Assembly: GCA_937868025.1 (NCBI GenBank)
Contig: CALMLJ010000265.1
Coordinates: forward strand, 1-13,111
Direction: 5' to 3'
Length of the DNA stretch: 13,111 bases
From: an uncultured Acidimicrobiaceae bacterium
Lineage (GTDB): Bacteria; Actinomycetota; Acidimicrobiia; Acidimicrobiales; Microtrichaceae
A program made the translations under genes and the position numbers. Below the pieces are notes generated by a model. The model was not told where the DNA came from. It worked only from the letters and a program-made list of their open reading frames with translations, and made no database searches. Numbering within the stretch: the stretch's first letter is position 1; each line of letters begins with the position of its first letter. Shown one piece after another: positions 1 through 7,258 of the stretch.

Positions 1-638
1 CGGCCGGCCTGGGCCCGAATCGCGATGGCCGAGACGTGGTGGGCCACGGTGTCATGGAGCTCGCGTGCCAGTTGTTCCCGCTCGAGCAGCTTCATCTGGT
101 CCATCCCCCGGCGACGGGCCGTGTCCGCGTACCGAACCGAGGCACCGACCGCCGCCACCAGGAGCACGAACACGGCGCCCTGAGCCACTTCGCCGAGCGG
201 GACCTCGGCGGCATCGGAGGTCTGGGCCTCGAGTGCGATCAGCAGCACTGGGATCGACACGATCGCCAGCCCGATCACGGCGTCACGGCCGGAACCCCAG
301 CGCAACAGCGCGTACACCAACAGGACCACGAACACGGTGGAGTCCAAGCCCCGCCAGTCGTCGACGAGGACGATCGAGGCGACCTCGACGACCGTCACGA
401 GACCGAAGGCCGCTGCGATGGAGTGGAGCGGGTGCGTCCGCCGCCACAGCAACGTCGGGAGCAGCGCCAGCGCCACCACCACGGACGGCACCCGCCAGAC
501 CAGGTCCTCGCGGAACACTCCCTCGAGCAGCACCACGGGCACGAGCGCCGAGACGAGTACCCAGTCCCGCCAGACCGGGCCGGGCGCATCGGGAACGCTG
601 GGCTCGGCCCACAACGAACGAGCTGCGTCCCGGAGCAC
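1..638 (-). CDS. Sensor histidine kinase, N-terminal part (cut by window edge)
   Basis: This is the first 212 codons of a two-component sensor kinase, translated from the complement. The N-terminal ~170 residues are hydrophobic, with several membrane-spanning stretches and a W-R-D-W start typical of the DUF7134 membrane domain of actinobacterial kinases. They are followed by a dimerisation/phosphoacceptor helix of the HisKA_3 (NarL/LuxR-partner) class: the motif EQLARELHDTVAHHVSAIAI ends near the edge, with the probable phosphorylated histidine at residue 195 (bases 54-56). The ATPase domain and any partner response regulator would lie to the left, outside the window. The chosen start is a GTG at 636-638, only four codons after an in-frame stop at 648-650; a TTG at 612-614 is the alternative. 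It is divergent from the MMPL transporter gene, so control of that transporter is possible but is inference. The family assignment is firm; the signal sensed is unknown. Confidence 0.88.
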   Translation of the reverse strand, partial: MLRDAARSLWAEPSVPDAPGPVWRDWVLVSALVPVVLLEGVFREDLVWRVPSVVVALALLPTLLWRRTHPLHSIAAAFGLVTVVEVASIVLVDDWRGLDSTVFVVLLVYALLRWGSGRDAVIGLAIVSIPVLLIALEAQTSDAAEVPLGEVAQGAVFVLLVAAVGASVRYADTARRRGMDQMKLLEREQLARELHDTVAHHVSAIAIRAQAG

Positions 639-769
639 GACCCAACCCTAACGAAGTCCCCGAGCCGCCGAATCGGCCGAAAGTACGAGACCGCGCACCG
701 TCCGATCGGTTGGTGCCGAATGGCCGGAGTCCCGATGTGGCGACGGCCCGACATCACGACCATGGGCTG
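639..769. promoter_or_regulatory. Divergent intergenic region, kinase / MMPL transporter
   Basis: This is the 131-base gap between the divergent starts of the sensor kinase and the MMPL transporter, so both promoters should lie here. It contains a 5-bp-arm inverted repeat around one base (gccga-a-tcggc, 667-677) and an 8-bp palindrome (ccgatcgg, 702-709). Either could bind a regulator, but both are short and such palindromes arise readily in GC-rich DNA. I see no convincing -35/-10 pair and no strong ribosome binding site before the ATG at 770. Confidence 0.35.
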
Positions 770-3181
770 ATGCCCATGTCAGCAGCAACCCCACGCTCAA
801 CGTCACTTCTCGGCCGCGTCGCCGGCTGGTGCTTCGATCACCGGACCAAGGCCATCGGGCTCTGGCTCGTCGCCGTCGTCGCCGTCTTCGGTGCCGTCGG
901 CGCGGCCGGCTCGCAGTTCAGCACCAATGCCCAGGTGCCCGGCTCCGGCAGCGCTGCCGGGTTCGCCGTGCTCGCTGAGCACTTCCCCGAGCTCGGCACC
1001 GGCGGGCAGACGGGCACGATCGTGTTCAGAGCAGCCCAGGGCGTCGACGATCCCGAGGTCCGGGCCGCCATGGAAGAACTGTTCGCAACGGTCGACGCCG
1101 GGTTCCCCGACGACCGCGGTGTGCCGCAGCATCCGGGCGCGACCGTGGTCTCGCCCTACGCAGAGCGCGGCGAGAGCCAGATCGCGCGGGACGGGCCCTT
1201 GGCCGGGCGAGTTGCCTACGCGCAGGTCAACCTGTCGTCCGACGTCGACGACACCGAGTCCGGCCAGATCGGCAAGGCGATCAGCGAGCACACCCCTGAG
1301 ATCGACGGCCTCGAGGTCTTCGCCGGCGGCCAGTACCTGGCGGTGATCGAGCCCCCGCAGACCGAGCTCCTCGGTCTCGCCTTCGCCATGATCGTCCTGA
1401 TCCTGGCATTCGGGTCGGTGCTCGCCATGGGCCTCCCGATCGCCGTCGCGCTCGGCGGTGTCGCCGCCGGTATGGGGATGACCCTGTTGCTCACCAACGT
1501 CTTCACCATCCCCAACGACGCCACCGTCCTCGGGATCATGATCGGGCTCGGCGTCGGCATCGACTACGCCCTCTTCATCGTCTCCCGCTACCGGGAAGGC
1601 CTCCACGCCGGACACTCGGCTCGTGCATCCACCGTGATCGCCATGGAGTCCGCCGGGCGCGCCGTGATCTTCGCCGGCACCACCGTGATGATCTCGATGC
1701 TCGGCCTCCTCCTCGTGGGCGTCGGGTCGGTGGGCGGCATGGGCATCGGTGTCTCCGCCACCGTGCTCGCCACCATGTTCACGTCCACCACGCTCCTCCC
1801 TGCACTGCTCGGGTTCGCTCGTGAGCGGGTCGAACTCACCCGCTGGCGCGGCCTCATCGCCGCCGGCTTCACGTCCGTCGCGCTGCTCGGCCTCGGCCTC
1901 GGGTTGACGCCGCTCGCGGCCTCCGCCGGCGGGCTCGCCCTCCTCACCCTGCTCGCCAGCCTGGCGGTGCGGCCGCTGCGAAGCGCCGTCCCTCGACGGA
2001 ACGCGAAGCCGATGGAAGCGACCCTCGCCTACCGGTGGAGCCGCACGGTGCAGCGCAACCCGCTCCGGTGGCTGGTCGGGGCGAGCGTCGTGCTGGTGCT
2101 CCTCGCCGCACCGGTCGCCGGCCTTCGCCTCGGCTGGGCCGACGACGGGAACTTCCCCGAGGGCACCGACACACGGCAGGCCTACGACCTTCTCGCCGAG
2201 GCCTTCGGCGACGGGTTCAACGGCCCGTTCATCATCACCGTCGTGGGCGAGTCCGCCGACTCCGTCGCCGCGCTCCACGCCGCCCTGCTGCGCACCGACG
2301 GGGTGGCCACCGTCACCGCCCCGATCGCCGACGACCCGGCCCAGCCGAGCGCCTATCTCATGAGTCTCGTCGCCACCACCGCTCCCCAGGACGAGGCCAC
2401 GTCCGCACTCGTCCGCCATCTCCGCGCCGACGTGATCCCCGCCGCGACAGCCGGCACCGACCTCGATGTCGAGGTCACCGGGGGCGCTGCCATCGCCATC
2501 GACATCACCGACTACCTCGCCAAGCGAATGCTCCTCTTCTTCGGCGCCGTGCTGGCCGTGTCGTTCGTGCTGTTGCTGATCGTCTTCCGGTCACTCCTCG
2601 TTCCGCTCAAGGCGGTCCTGATGAACGTCCTCACCATCGGCGCCGCGTACGGCATCGTCGTCGCCGTCTTCCAATGGGGATGGGCGGGCGGGCTCATCGG
2701 CATCGAAGGCGGGCCGATCAACCCGTTCATCCCGATGATGCTCTTCGCCGTCGTCTTCGGGCTCTCGATGGACTACGAGGTGCTCCTGCTCTCCCGGATC
2801 CGCGAGGAGTACCTGCGGACCGGCGACGCCAACACCTCGGTCGCCGACGGCGTCGCCTCCACCGCAAGGGTGATCACCGCGGCCGCCGCCATCATGGTCG
2901 TCGTCTTCGGGTCGTTCACGCTCGAGGACATGCGAGAGCTCAAGATCTTCGGTCTCGGGCTCGCCGTCGCCGTCTTCCTCGACGCGACGCTCGTCCGCAT
3001 GGTGGTCGTTCCGGCCACCATGGAGCTTCTCGGCGACCGCAACTGGTGGATCCCGACGTGGCTCGACCGGATCCTGCCGCACTTCGAGATCGAGCCCGCC
3101 CGCCCGACCGTTCCTGCCGGTGACGAGCAACTGACGCCGGCCGGGCACGCTCCCGTCGCCCTCGACCGGGGCGCCCGTTGA
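770..3181 (+). CDS. MMPL/RND-family membrane transporter
   Basis: The 803-residue product is an RND-superfamily inner-membrane transporter of the MMPL type, proton-driven exporters of lipids or hydrophobic compounds. A first membrane helix (about 28-47) is followed by an extracytoplasmic domain with the typical 'FSTNAQVPGSGSAAGFAVL' region, then a five-helix block (about 200-343). The architecture repeats in the second half: helix near 432-452, loop domain, helices about 587-748. Paired Asp-Tyr motifs in the middle of helices, GIDYALF (D265/Y266) and GLSMDYE (D667/Y668), match the proton-relay pairs known from MmpL3. An extra hydrophobic hairpin lies at about 359-400 between the halves. The reading frame stays open upstream to base 65, but that part is Arg/Pro-rich and lies antisense to the kinase gene, so I start at ATG 770; ATG 776 is equally possible. 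Substrate unknown. Confidence 0.93.
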   Translation: MPMSAATPRSTSLLGRVAGWCFDHRTKAIGLWLVAVVAVFGAVGAAGSQFSTNAQVPGSGSAAGFAVLAEHFPELGTGGQTGTIVFRAAQGVDDPEVRAAMEELFATVDAGFPDDRGVPQHPGATVVSPYAERGESQIARDGPLAGRVAYAQVNLSSDVDDTESGQIGKAISEHTPEIDGLEVFAGGQYLAVIEPPQTELLGLAFAMIVLILAFGSVLAMGLPIAVALGGVAAGMGMTLLLTNVFTIPNDATVLGIMIGLGVGIDYALFIVSRYREGLHAGHSARASTVIAMESAGRAVIFAGTTVMISMLGLLLVGVGSVGGMGIGVSATVLATMFTSTTLLPALLGFARERVELTRWRGLIAAGFTSVALLGLGLGLTPLAASAGGLALLTLLASLAVRPLRSAVPRRNAKPMEATLAYRWSRTVQRNPLRWLVGASVVLVLLAAPVAGLRLGWADDGNFPEGTDTRQAYDLLAEAFGDGFNGPFIITVVGESADSVAALHAALLRTDGVATVTAPIADDPAQPSAYLMSLVATTAPQDEATSALVRHLRADVIPAATAGTDLDVEVTGGAAIAIDITDYLAKRMLLFFGAVLAVSFVLLLIVFRSLLVPLKAVLMNVLTIGAAYGIVVAVFQWGWAGGLIGIEGGPINPFIPMMLFAVVFGLSMDYEVLLLSRIREEYLRTGDANTSVADGVASTARVITAAAAIMVVVFGSFTLEDMRELKIFGLGLAVAVFLDATLVRMVVVPATMELLGDRNWWIPTWLDRILPHFEIEPARPTVPAGDEQLTPAGHAPVALDRGAR

Positions 3182-3224
3182 ACGTGGATCCTGGTGCGTG
3201 GCAGTGTGCGACATGGCGATGAAC

Positions 3225-3833
3225 ATGTCCGATGCACCGATGTGGGACGAGCGGTACTCGACAGAGGAGTACGTCTTCGGCACCGATCCCGCTGCGTTCC
3301 TCACCCAGCATGAGGAGCTGTTCGTTCCCGGCTCCGAGACCCTCGTGGTCGCGGATGGGGAAGGCCGAAACTCGGTCTACCTGGCAACGCGTGGGATGCA
3401 GGTCACGGCGATGGACGTTTCCGAGGTCGGCGTCGAGAAAGCTCGGCGCCTCGCCGTCGACCGCGGCGCCACCGTCGACTTCCGGCTTGCCGACATCACC
3501 ACGTGGAAGTGGGCACCCGACGCGTACGACATGGTCGTTGCGGTCTTCATCCAGTTCCTCGATCCGGAGCAACGGGCGGTCGCGTTCGACGGGATGCAGC
3601 GCACGCTCAGGACGGGCGGACGCCTCCTGTTGCACGGCTACAGCGTCGACCAACTCCGCTTCGGCACCGGCGGACCCTCCGATCCGGCTCACCTGTACAC
3701 CGACACGCTCTTGGCCGAGTCGTTCGCAACGATGGAGATCGAGGAGTTGCGCTCCTACGAGGCGGTCATCAGCGAAGGCGCAGGGCACAGCGGCAGGTCG
3801 GCGTTGGTCGACCTCGTCGCTACCAAGCGCTGA
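3225..3833 (+). CDS. Class I SAM-dependent methyltransferase, TehB-like
   Basis: The ~202-residue protein has a Rossmann-type methyltransferase fold. The opening 'MWDERYSTEEYVFGTDPAAFL' is characteristic of small TehB/thiopurine-type methyltransferases. The SAM-binding motif I is VVADGEGRNSVYLATRG (about 41-57), the acidic residue after strand 2 is D64 in TAMDVS, and a motif-II-like LADI lies at about 89-92. It has no membrane segment or signal, so it is probably cytosolic. Relatives methylate small nucleophiles such as tellurite, selenite or thiols, but the substrate cannot be read here. It starts 43 bases after the MMPL stop on the same strand, so co-transcription is possible. The start is uncertain: GTG 3198, ATG 3213, ATG 3219 and ATG 3225 are all in frame with no clear ribosome site; I chose 3225 because homologues begin close to the MWDERY motif. 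It converges on the TetR gene at 3901. Confidence 0.88.
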   Translation: MSDAPMWDERYSTEEYVFGTDPAAFLTQHEELFVPGSETLVVADGEGRNSVYLATRGMQVTAMDVSEVGVEKARRLAVDRGATVDFRLADITTWKWAPDAYDMVVAVFIQFLDPEQRAVAFDGMQRTLRTGGRLLLHGYSVDQLRFGTGGPSDPAHLYTDTLLAESFATMEIEELRSYEAVISEGAGHSGRSALVDLVATKR

Positions 3834-3900
3834 CGGCACCGGCCGAACGACCACGCCACCCCGACGGGCGAGCCCTGCGTCGCTCGTGATGGCGCGTCGG

Positions 3901-4545
3901 TCACTCCCGGCCGAGAAGCGTCCGTGCCTTCGTAGTGGCCTTGCGGGCCTGAGCAGTGGTCACGCCCAGGGCGCGGAGGGCGGCGATCGCGACCAGCGAG
4001 TCATCCTCGGGTCGCAGGATTCCCGCAGCGCGGGACATGAGTGAGCTGTTGACACACCCGACGACCAGGAAGCCACCGATCTGCGGCGCCACGTCGAACG
4101 AACCGGACTCGTAACCCTCGGCGAGGTCTCCGAGGAGGCGGACGACAAGGGGCGAGTTGAGGAGGGGACGCTGCTCCTCCCGGTCCTCGCGGCTGCGAGA
4201 CGCCACGCCTGCCCACAGCAGGTTCGGTTCGAGCTCGCGAAGGCTGACGAGCACACCGAGGGCGAGACGAACCGCGGGATCTTGTTCGCCGACGACGGCG
4301 TCGCCGACGATGAGGTCGGCGCGTCCGAACTCCCGGTCGGCGGCTCGCTGAACGATCTCCTCCTTCGTGGCGAAGTGGTTGTAGAAGGTGCCGACACCCA
4401 CGTCGGCCTCCGCGGCGATGTCTGCGATCGTGATCGCGTCGAGGCCCCGACGACCCATCAGTGCTCGCGTCGCATCGAGCAGTGACGTTCGCGTGCGCTC
4501 CTTCCGGCGCTCCTGCCGCGTCGTCGGGATCTCCTGAGAACTCAT
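3901..4545 (-). CDS. TetR/AcrR-family transcriptional regulator (divergent from sulfatase)
   Basis: The 214-residue regulator has an N-terminal TetR DNA-binding domain: basic lead 'RQERRKERTRTSLLDATRALM', then the helix-turn-helix ITIADIAAEADVGVGTFYNHF (about 38-58) and KEEI. The C-terminal ~140 residues are helical and variable, as expected for a ligand-binding and dimerisation domain. The start is the ATG at 4543-4545, preceded by an AGGA ribosome site five bases upstream. A longer in-frame reading to 4584 would put coding sequence inside the operator-like repeats and is rejected. The gene is divergent from the sulfatase-lipoprotein-dioxygenase set, with the repeats between them, so the standard expectation is autorepression plus control of that set, relieved by a ligand linked to the pathway. 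That regulatory logic is inference; the family is clear. Confidence 0.93.
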   Translation of the reverse strand: MSSQEIPTTRQERRKERTRTSLLDATRALMGRRGLDAITIADIAAEADVGVGTFYNHFATKEEIVQRAADREFGRADLIVGDAVVGEQDPAVRLALGVLVSLRELEPNLLWAGVASRSREDREEQRPLLNSPLVVRLLGDLAEGYESGSFDVAPQIGGFLVVGCVNSSLMSRAAGILRPEDDSLVAIAALRALGVTTAQARKATTKARTLLGRE

Positions 4546-4563
4546 CAGGTTCCTGTTTACTCG

Positions 4564-4607
4564 CAGTAGTGATCTGTAGTTCACTACTGACGATTTCTTC
4601 AGTAGTG
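4564..4607. promoter_or_regulatory. Candidate TetR operator: three alternating half-sites
   Basis: The half-site cagtagtga lies at 4564-4572, its exact 9-bp complement tcactactg at 4581-4589, and a third copy cagtagtg in the first orientation at 4600-4607. The first two form a 9-bp inverted repeat with an 8-base spacer; the last two form an 8-bp inverted repeat with a 10-base spacer. Half-site starts are spaced 17 and 19 bases. This sits in the gap between a TetR gene and the divergent sulfatase gene, the classic place for a TetR operator. A weak minus-strand promoter (TGAAGA at 4596-4601, 17 bases, TACAGA at 4573-4578) would overlap the first palindrome, consistent with autorepression. The repeat is directly visible; the binding protein is inferred. 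Confidence 0.65.
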
Positions 4608-4641
4608 GAGAAGGACTCCATTACGAGCGAAGGGGCGGCAA

Positions 4642-6159
4642 TTGACCAGACACGACCACAATCGGAGACAGTTCCTCGGCATGGCTGCCGGCATGGCCGC
4701 CTCGCTCCCGATCCTGGACGCCTGCGCGCCCTCGACGGGAGGCTCGACGACCCCGACGGTGTCGACGCCCCAGCCGTCCGCCCCCACCGGAGGGATCACG
4801 GGACCCAACATCCTCATCCTCATGACCGACCAGGAGCGCAGCGAGGTGGCGTTGCCGTCGGGGTTCTCGCTCCCCGCCCGAGCCATGCTGCGATCATCCG
4901 GTGTCCACTTCGCTCGACACCACACCCCGACAGCGCCGTGTTCGCCGGCGCGTTCCACGTTCTTCACGGGGCTTCATTCACCGGTGAGCGGCATACGGGA
5001 CAACTGTGGCCTCGGGCAGCCCGACCTCTCGACCGACATCGCGACGCTGGGGACAGTGCTCAAGGCCGCCGGATACCGCACCGCCTATGTCGGGAAGTGG
5101 CACCTGACCGGCACCACCACTGACGTCCCGTCGTTCCTGCAGCCGTACGGCTTCGACGAGGCGATCGGTCTCAGCGGCAACGGCGTGCCGAACGGCGGCG
5201 CCACCGAGGATCCCCCGGTCTCCGCAGCGGCGTCGGCGTGGATCGCCGCCCGCTCCGGCGATCCCCAACCCTGGTGTCTGGTCGTCAGCCTCATCAACCC
5301 CCACGACATGATGTGGTGCCCCCGCTTCTATCGCCTCGACGAGGTGCCTGATCACGGCGCCGCCGTCCCCGGCAACTTCGAGACGGACCTGGCGTCGAAA
5401 CCGGCGGTGCAGACGTTGTGGCGTGCCGAGAACGTCATCGTCGGCGGGGCAATGCCGAACGACGTGACGTCGAACGTCGGCTCAGGGGAGTGGCGCAAAT
5501 GGGGCAACTGGTACCTCGAGCTCCTGCGTCGCACCGACGACCTGATGTCGTCGGTCCTCGCGTCTCTCACCTCATCGGGTCTCGCCGGCGAAACGGTGGT
5601 CGTGCAGGTCGCCGACCACGGCGAGATGGGCGGCGGCCACGGCCTTCGTCAGAAGGGGGCGATGATCTACCAGGAGAACCTCCGAGTGCCGCTGACGATC
5701 TGCGACCCCCGCCGTCCGGCGACCCACGGAGCGACGACCACCTCGCTCACGTCCCACGTCGACATCGTCCCGACGCTCGCCGCCCTCGCCGGATTCGGTC
5801 GGAGCGAGTTGCCCTGGCTGACAGGCCACGACCTGACACCGCTCCTCGACTCGCCGCAGCAACGCGTGCGCGAGGCGCTTCTCGTGACCTCCGACGCCCC
5901 ATCGAGCGGGCTCGCCGTTCCGGGCCTCAACTACTGCATCCGCGGAGCGATCACCGAGCAGCACAGCTTCGGCCGCTACAGCACCACCGCCAACATCGAG
6001 CAGCACGCCGACGATGACGAATTGGAGTGCTACGACCGGAGCGCCGACCCCGGTGAGATGCACAATCTCGCCCACGACGCAGGTTCCGCAGCGGTGTTGG
6101 CCGACCTCGATGCGCTGGTGGACGAACTCGTCGCGTCCGAACTGGCGGACCTGCCATGA
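4642..6159 (+). CDS. Tat-exported, probably lipid-anchored formylglycine sulfatase
   Basis: The 505-residue protein belongs to the type I (alkaline-phosphatase-fold) sulfatases, which hydrolyse sulfate esters. The signature is CSPARSTFFTG (100-110), with C100 the residue to be converted to formylglycine. Other expected pieces are the metal-binding NILILMTDQ (D63, Q64), GKWHL (151-155), the N-P-H-D at 219-222 and ADHGEMGGGHG near 324 (D325, H326). The N-terminus reads NRRQFLG followed by a short hydrophobic stretch and C28 in LDAC, a twin-arginine signal with a plausible but non-ideal lipobox (Asp at -2). Only the TTG start at 4642 includes the twin arginines, and it has GAAGGGG six bases upstream. 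The stop overlaps the next gene by four bases (ATGA), suggesting translational coupling. No formylglycine-generating enzyme is present in the window. The actual sulfate ester is unknown; a phosphonate-hydrolase-like activity cannot be excluded. Confidence 0.92.
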   Translation: MTRHDHNRRQFLGMAAGMAASLPILDACAPSTGGSTTPTVSTPQPSAPTGGITGPNILILMTDQERSEVALPSGFSLPARAMLRSSGVHFARHHTPTAPCSPARSTFFTGLHSPVSGIRDNCGLGQPDLSTDIATLGTVLKAAGYRTAYVGKWHLTGTTTDVPSFLQPYGFDEAIGLSGNGVPNGGATEDPPVSAAASAWIAARSGDPQPWCLVVSLINPHDMMWCPRFYRLDEVPDHGAAVPGNFETDLASKPAVQTLWRAENVIVGGAMPNDVTSNVGSGEWRKWGNWYLELLRRTDDLMSSVLASLTSSGLAGETVVVQVADHGEMGGGHGLRQKGAMIYQENLRVPLTICDPRRPATHGATTTSLTSHVDIVPTLAALAGFGRSELPWLTGHDLTPLLDSPQQRVREALLVTSDAPSSGLAVPGLNYCIRGAITEQHSFGRYSTTANIEQHADDDELECYDRSADPGEMHNLAHDAGSAAVLADLDALVDELVASELADLP

Positions 6160-7244
6160 GACGACTCGCAATCGGCGTCGCCTTCGTCGTCGTCACCAGT
6201 GTCCTCGGAGGATGCGCTCCATCGACCGGAGGCGGCTCGTGCGCGTGGGCGTACCAACCGGACCCCACGGCGACGCCAGCCTTCCCGGACACGTCCGCCA
6301 CCTACTACCAACTGCCCTACGCGCTCGGGCCGGGCCAGTCGATCGTTCTCGACGGGACCGTCCCGAACGTTCGGTACTTCTCCTTCACCACCTATGGAAC
6401 CGATGGAGCTGTGATCGATGGGCTCGCCGACCCCGAGTTGCCGACCGACGCCGGCAGGTACGCGCTCCGGGTGGCCGCGACGCCTGACGGCTCCGCCGAC
6501 TCGGCGGTGCTCTCCGCCGGCGCTGGGCCGATCGCAGCCGGCATCCTCGTCATGCGCGTCTACCTGCCCGTCGGCGGGCCGCCGACCCTGCCGGACGTCG
6601 CCCTCCGTCAGGTCGACGGGTCGACCACCGTGATCCCGAGGTGTGCACCCAACTCCGGGGCGGGCACCGCGGCGTTGACGGAGGCAGCGATCGCGCTCTC
6701 CGCACCCGTACCGGCGCCACCGTCGCCCACGTTCACGCGGCAATCGGGTGCCGGGCTCTTCCCCAATCCGGACAACGCCTACCTGGCCGCACTCACCTCC
6801 TGGCAGCCGGGGCGCGTCATCGTCGTGACCGGCCGAGCGCCGACGTTCCCCGACACCAGCGCGGGCTCACCACGCACGACACCCGCTGACGTGCGGTACT
6901 GGTCGATGTGCACGAACACCGACGTGATCCCGTTCCCCGTCGTCGCCTGCGCCGCCGACCAGGACACTGTTCTCGACGCGAACGGTCGGTACACCTACGT
7001 CGTGTCCACGCCGCAGGATCGTCCCGCTACCACCGCAGCCGACGGCGTGACCTGGCTTCCGTGGGGACCGACCACAACCACCGGCGTCCTGATCTACCGC
7101 AACATGCTGCCGTCACCGTCGTTCACCGCCTCGGTCCAACAGGTGCCGATCGGCTCGACGCCCCGTTCGGCAATGGGCGACTACGCCCCCCACGCCAAGT
7201 ACTGCACCACCACATCATTCGCCGCCAACGGTTCCGCTTGCTGA
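6156..7244 (+). CDS. Predicted lipoprotein with internally duplicated domain, function unknown
   Basis: The 362-residue protein starts with a signal peptide ending in a good lipobox (SVLGGC, Cys20), so it should be anchored on the outer face of the membrane. I do not recognise a named family with confidence. The mature part contains two related repeats. Residues ~59-153 and ~218-330 share, in order, PG..IV..G..P, VRYfS, GRY...V.TP, GiLv.R..LP and a final QV. The VRYFSFTTY / VRYWSMCTN element resembles the beta-strand pattern of DUF1214-like domains, but this is only a resemblance. Extracytoplasmic cysteines at 29, 163, 252, 265, 350 and 362 could form disulfides. The ATG overlaps the sulfatase stop and a TauD-type gene follows 14 bases later, so it is probably made with both. 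A role in binding the sulfatase substrate or supporting the enzyme is inference. Confidence 0.85.
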   Translation: MRRLAIGVAFVVVTSVLGGCAPSTGGGSCAWAYQPDPTATPAFPDTSATYYQLPYALGPGQSIVLDGTVPNVRYFSFTTYGTDGAVIDGLADPELPTDAGRYALRVAATPDGSADSAVLSAGAGPIAAGILVMRVYLPVGGPPTLPDVALRQVDGSTTVIPRCAPNSGAGTAALTEAAIALSAPVPAPPSPTFTRQSGAGLFPNPDNAYLAALTSWQPGRVIVVTGRAPTFPDTSAGSPRTTPADVRYWSMCTNTDVIPFPVVACAADQDTVLDANGRYTYVVSTPQDRPATTAADGVTWLPWGPTTTTGVLIYRNMLPSPSFTASVQQVPIGSTPRSAMGDYAPHAKYCTTTSFAANGSAC

Positions 7245-7258
7245 CAGGAGTCACCGAC

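Noticed and set aside
65..769. Upstream in-frame extension of the MMPL gene (235 extra residues)
   Set aside because: The extra part is Arg/Pro/Ser-rich without domain features and runs antisense to a sensor kinase whose membrane domain and HisKA_3 motif are clear.
803..2419. 538-residue minus-strand open frame opposite the MMPL gene
   Set aside because: Gly/Glu/Asp/His-rich low-complexity composition typical of the antisense of a GC-rich gene; no recognisable motif, and the opposite strand encodes a well-formed transporter.
3869..3886. Hairpin (cgagc / gctcg) between methyltransferase and TetR genes as a bidirectional terminator
   Set aside because: Short stem, eight-base loop and no T-tract; expected by chance in GC-rich DNA.
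4546..4584. Longer N-terminus for the first TetR regulator (13 extra residues)
   Set aside because: It would be coded from within the operator repeats and lacks a ribosome site, while the ATG at 4545 has an AGGA site and leads directly into the typical basic N-terminus.
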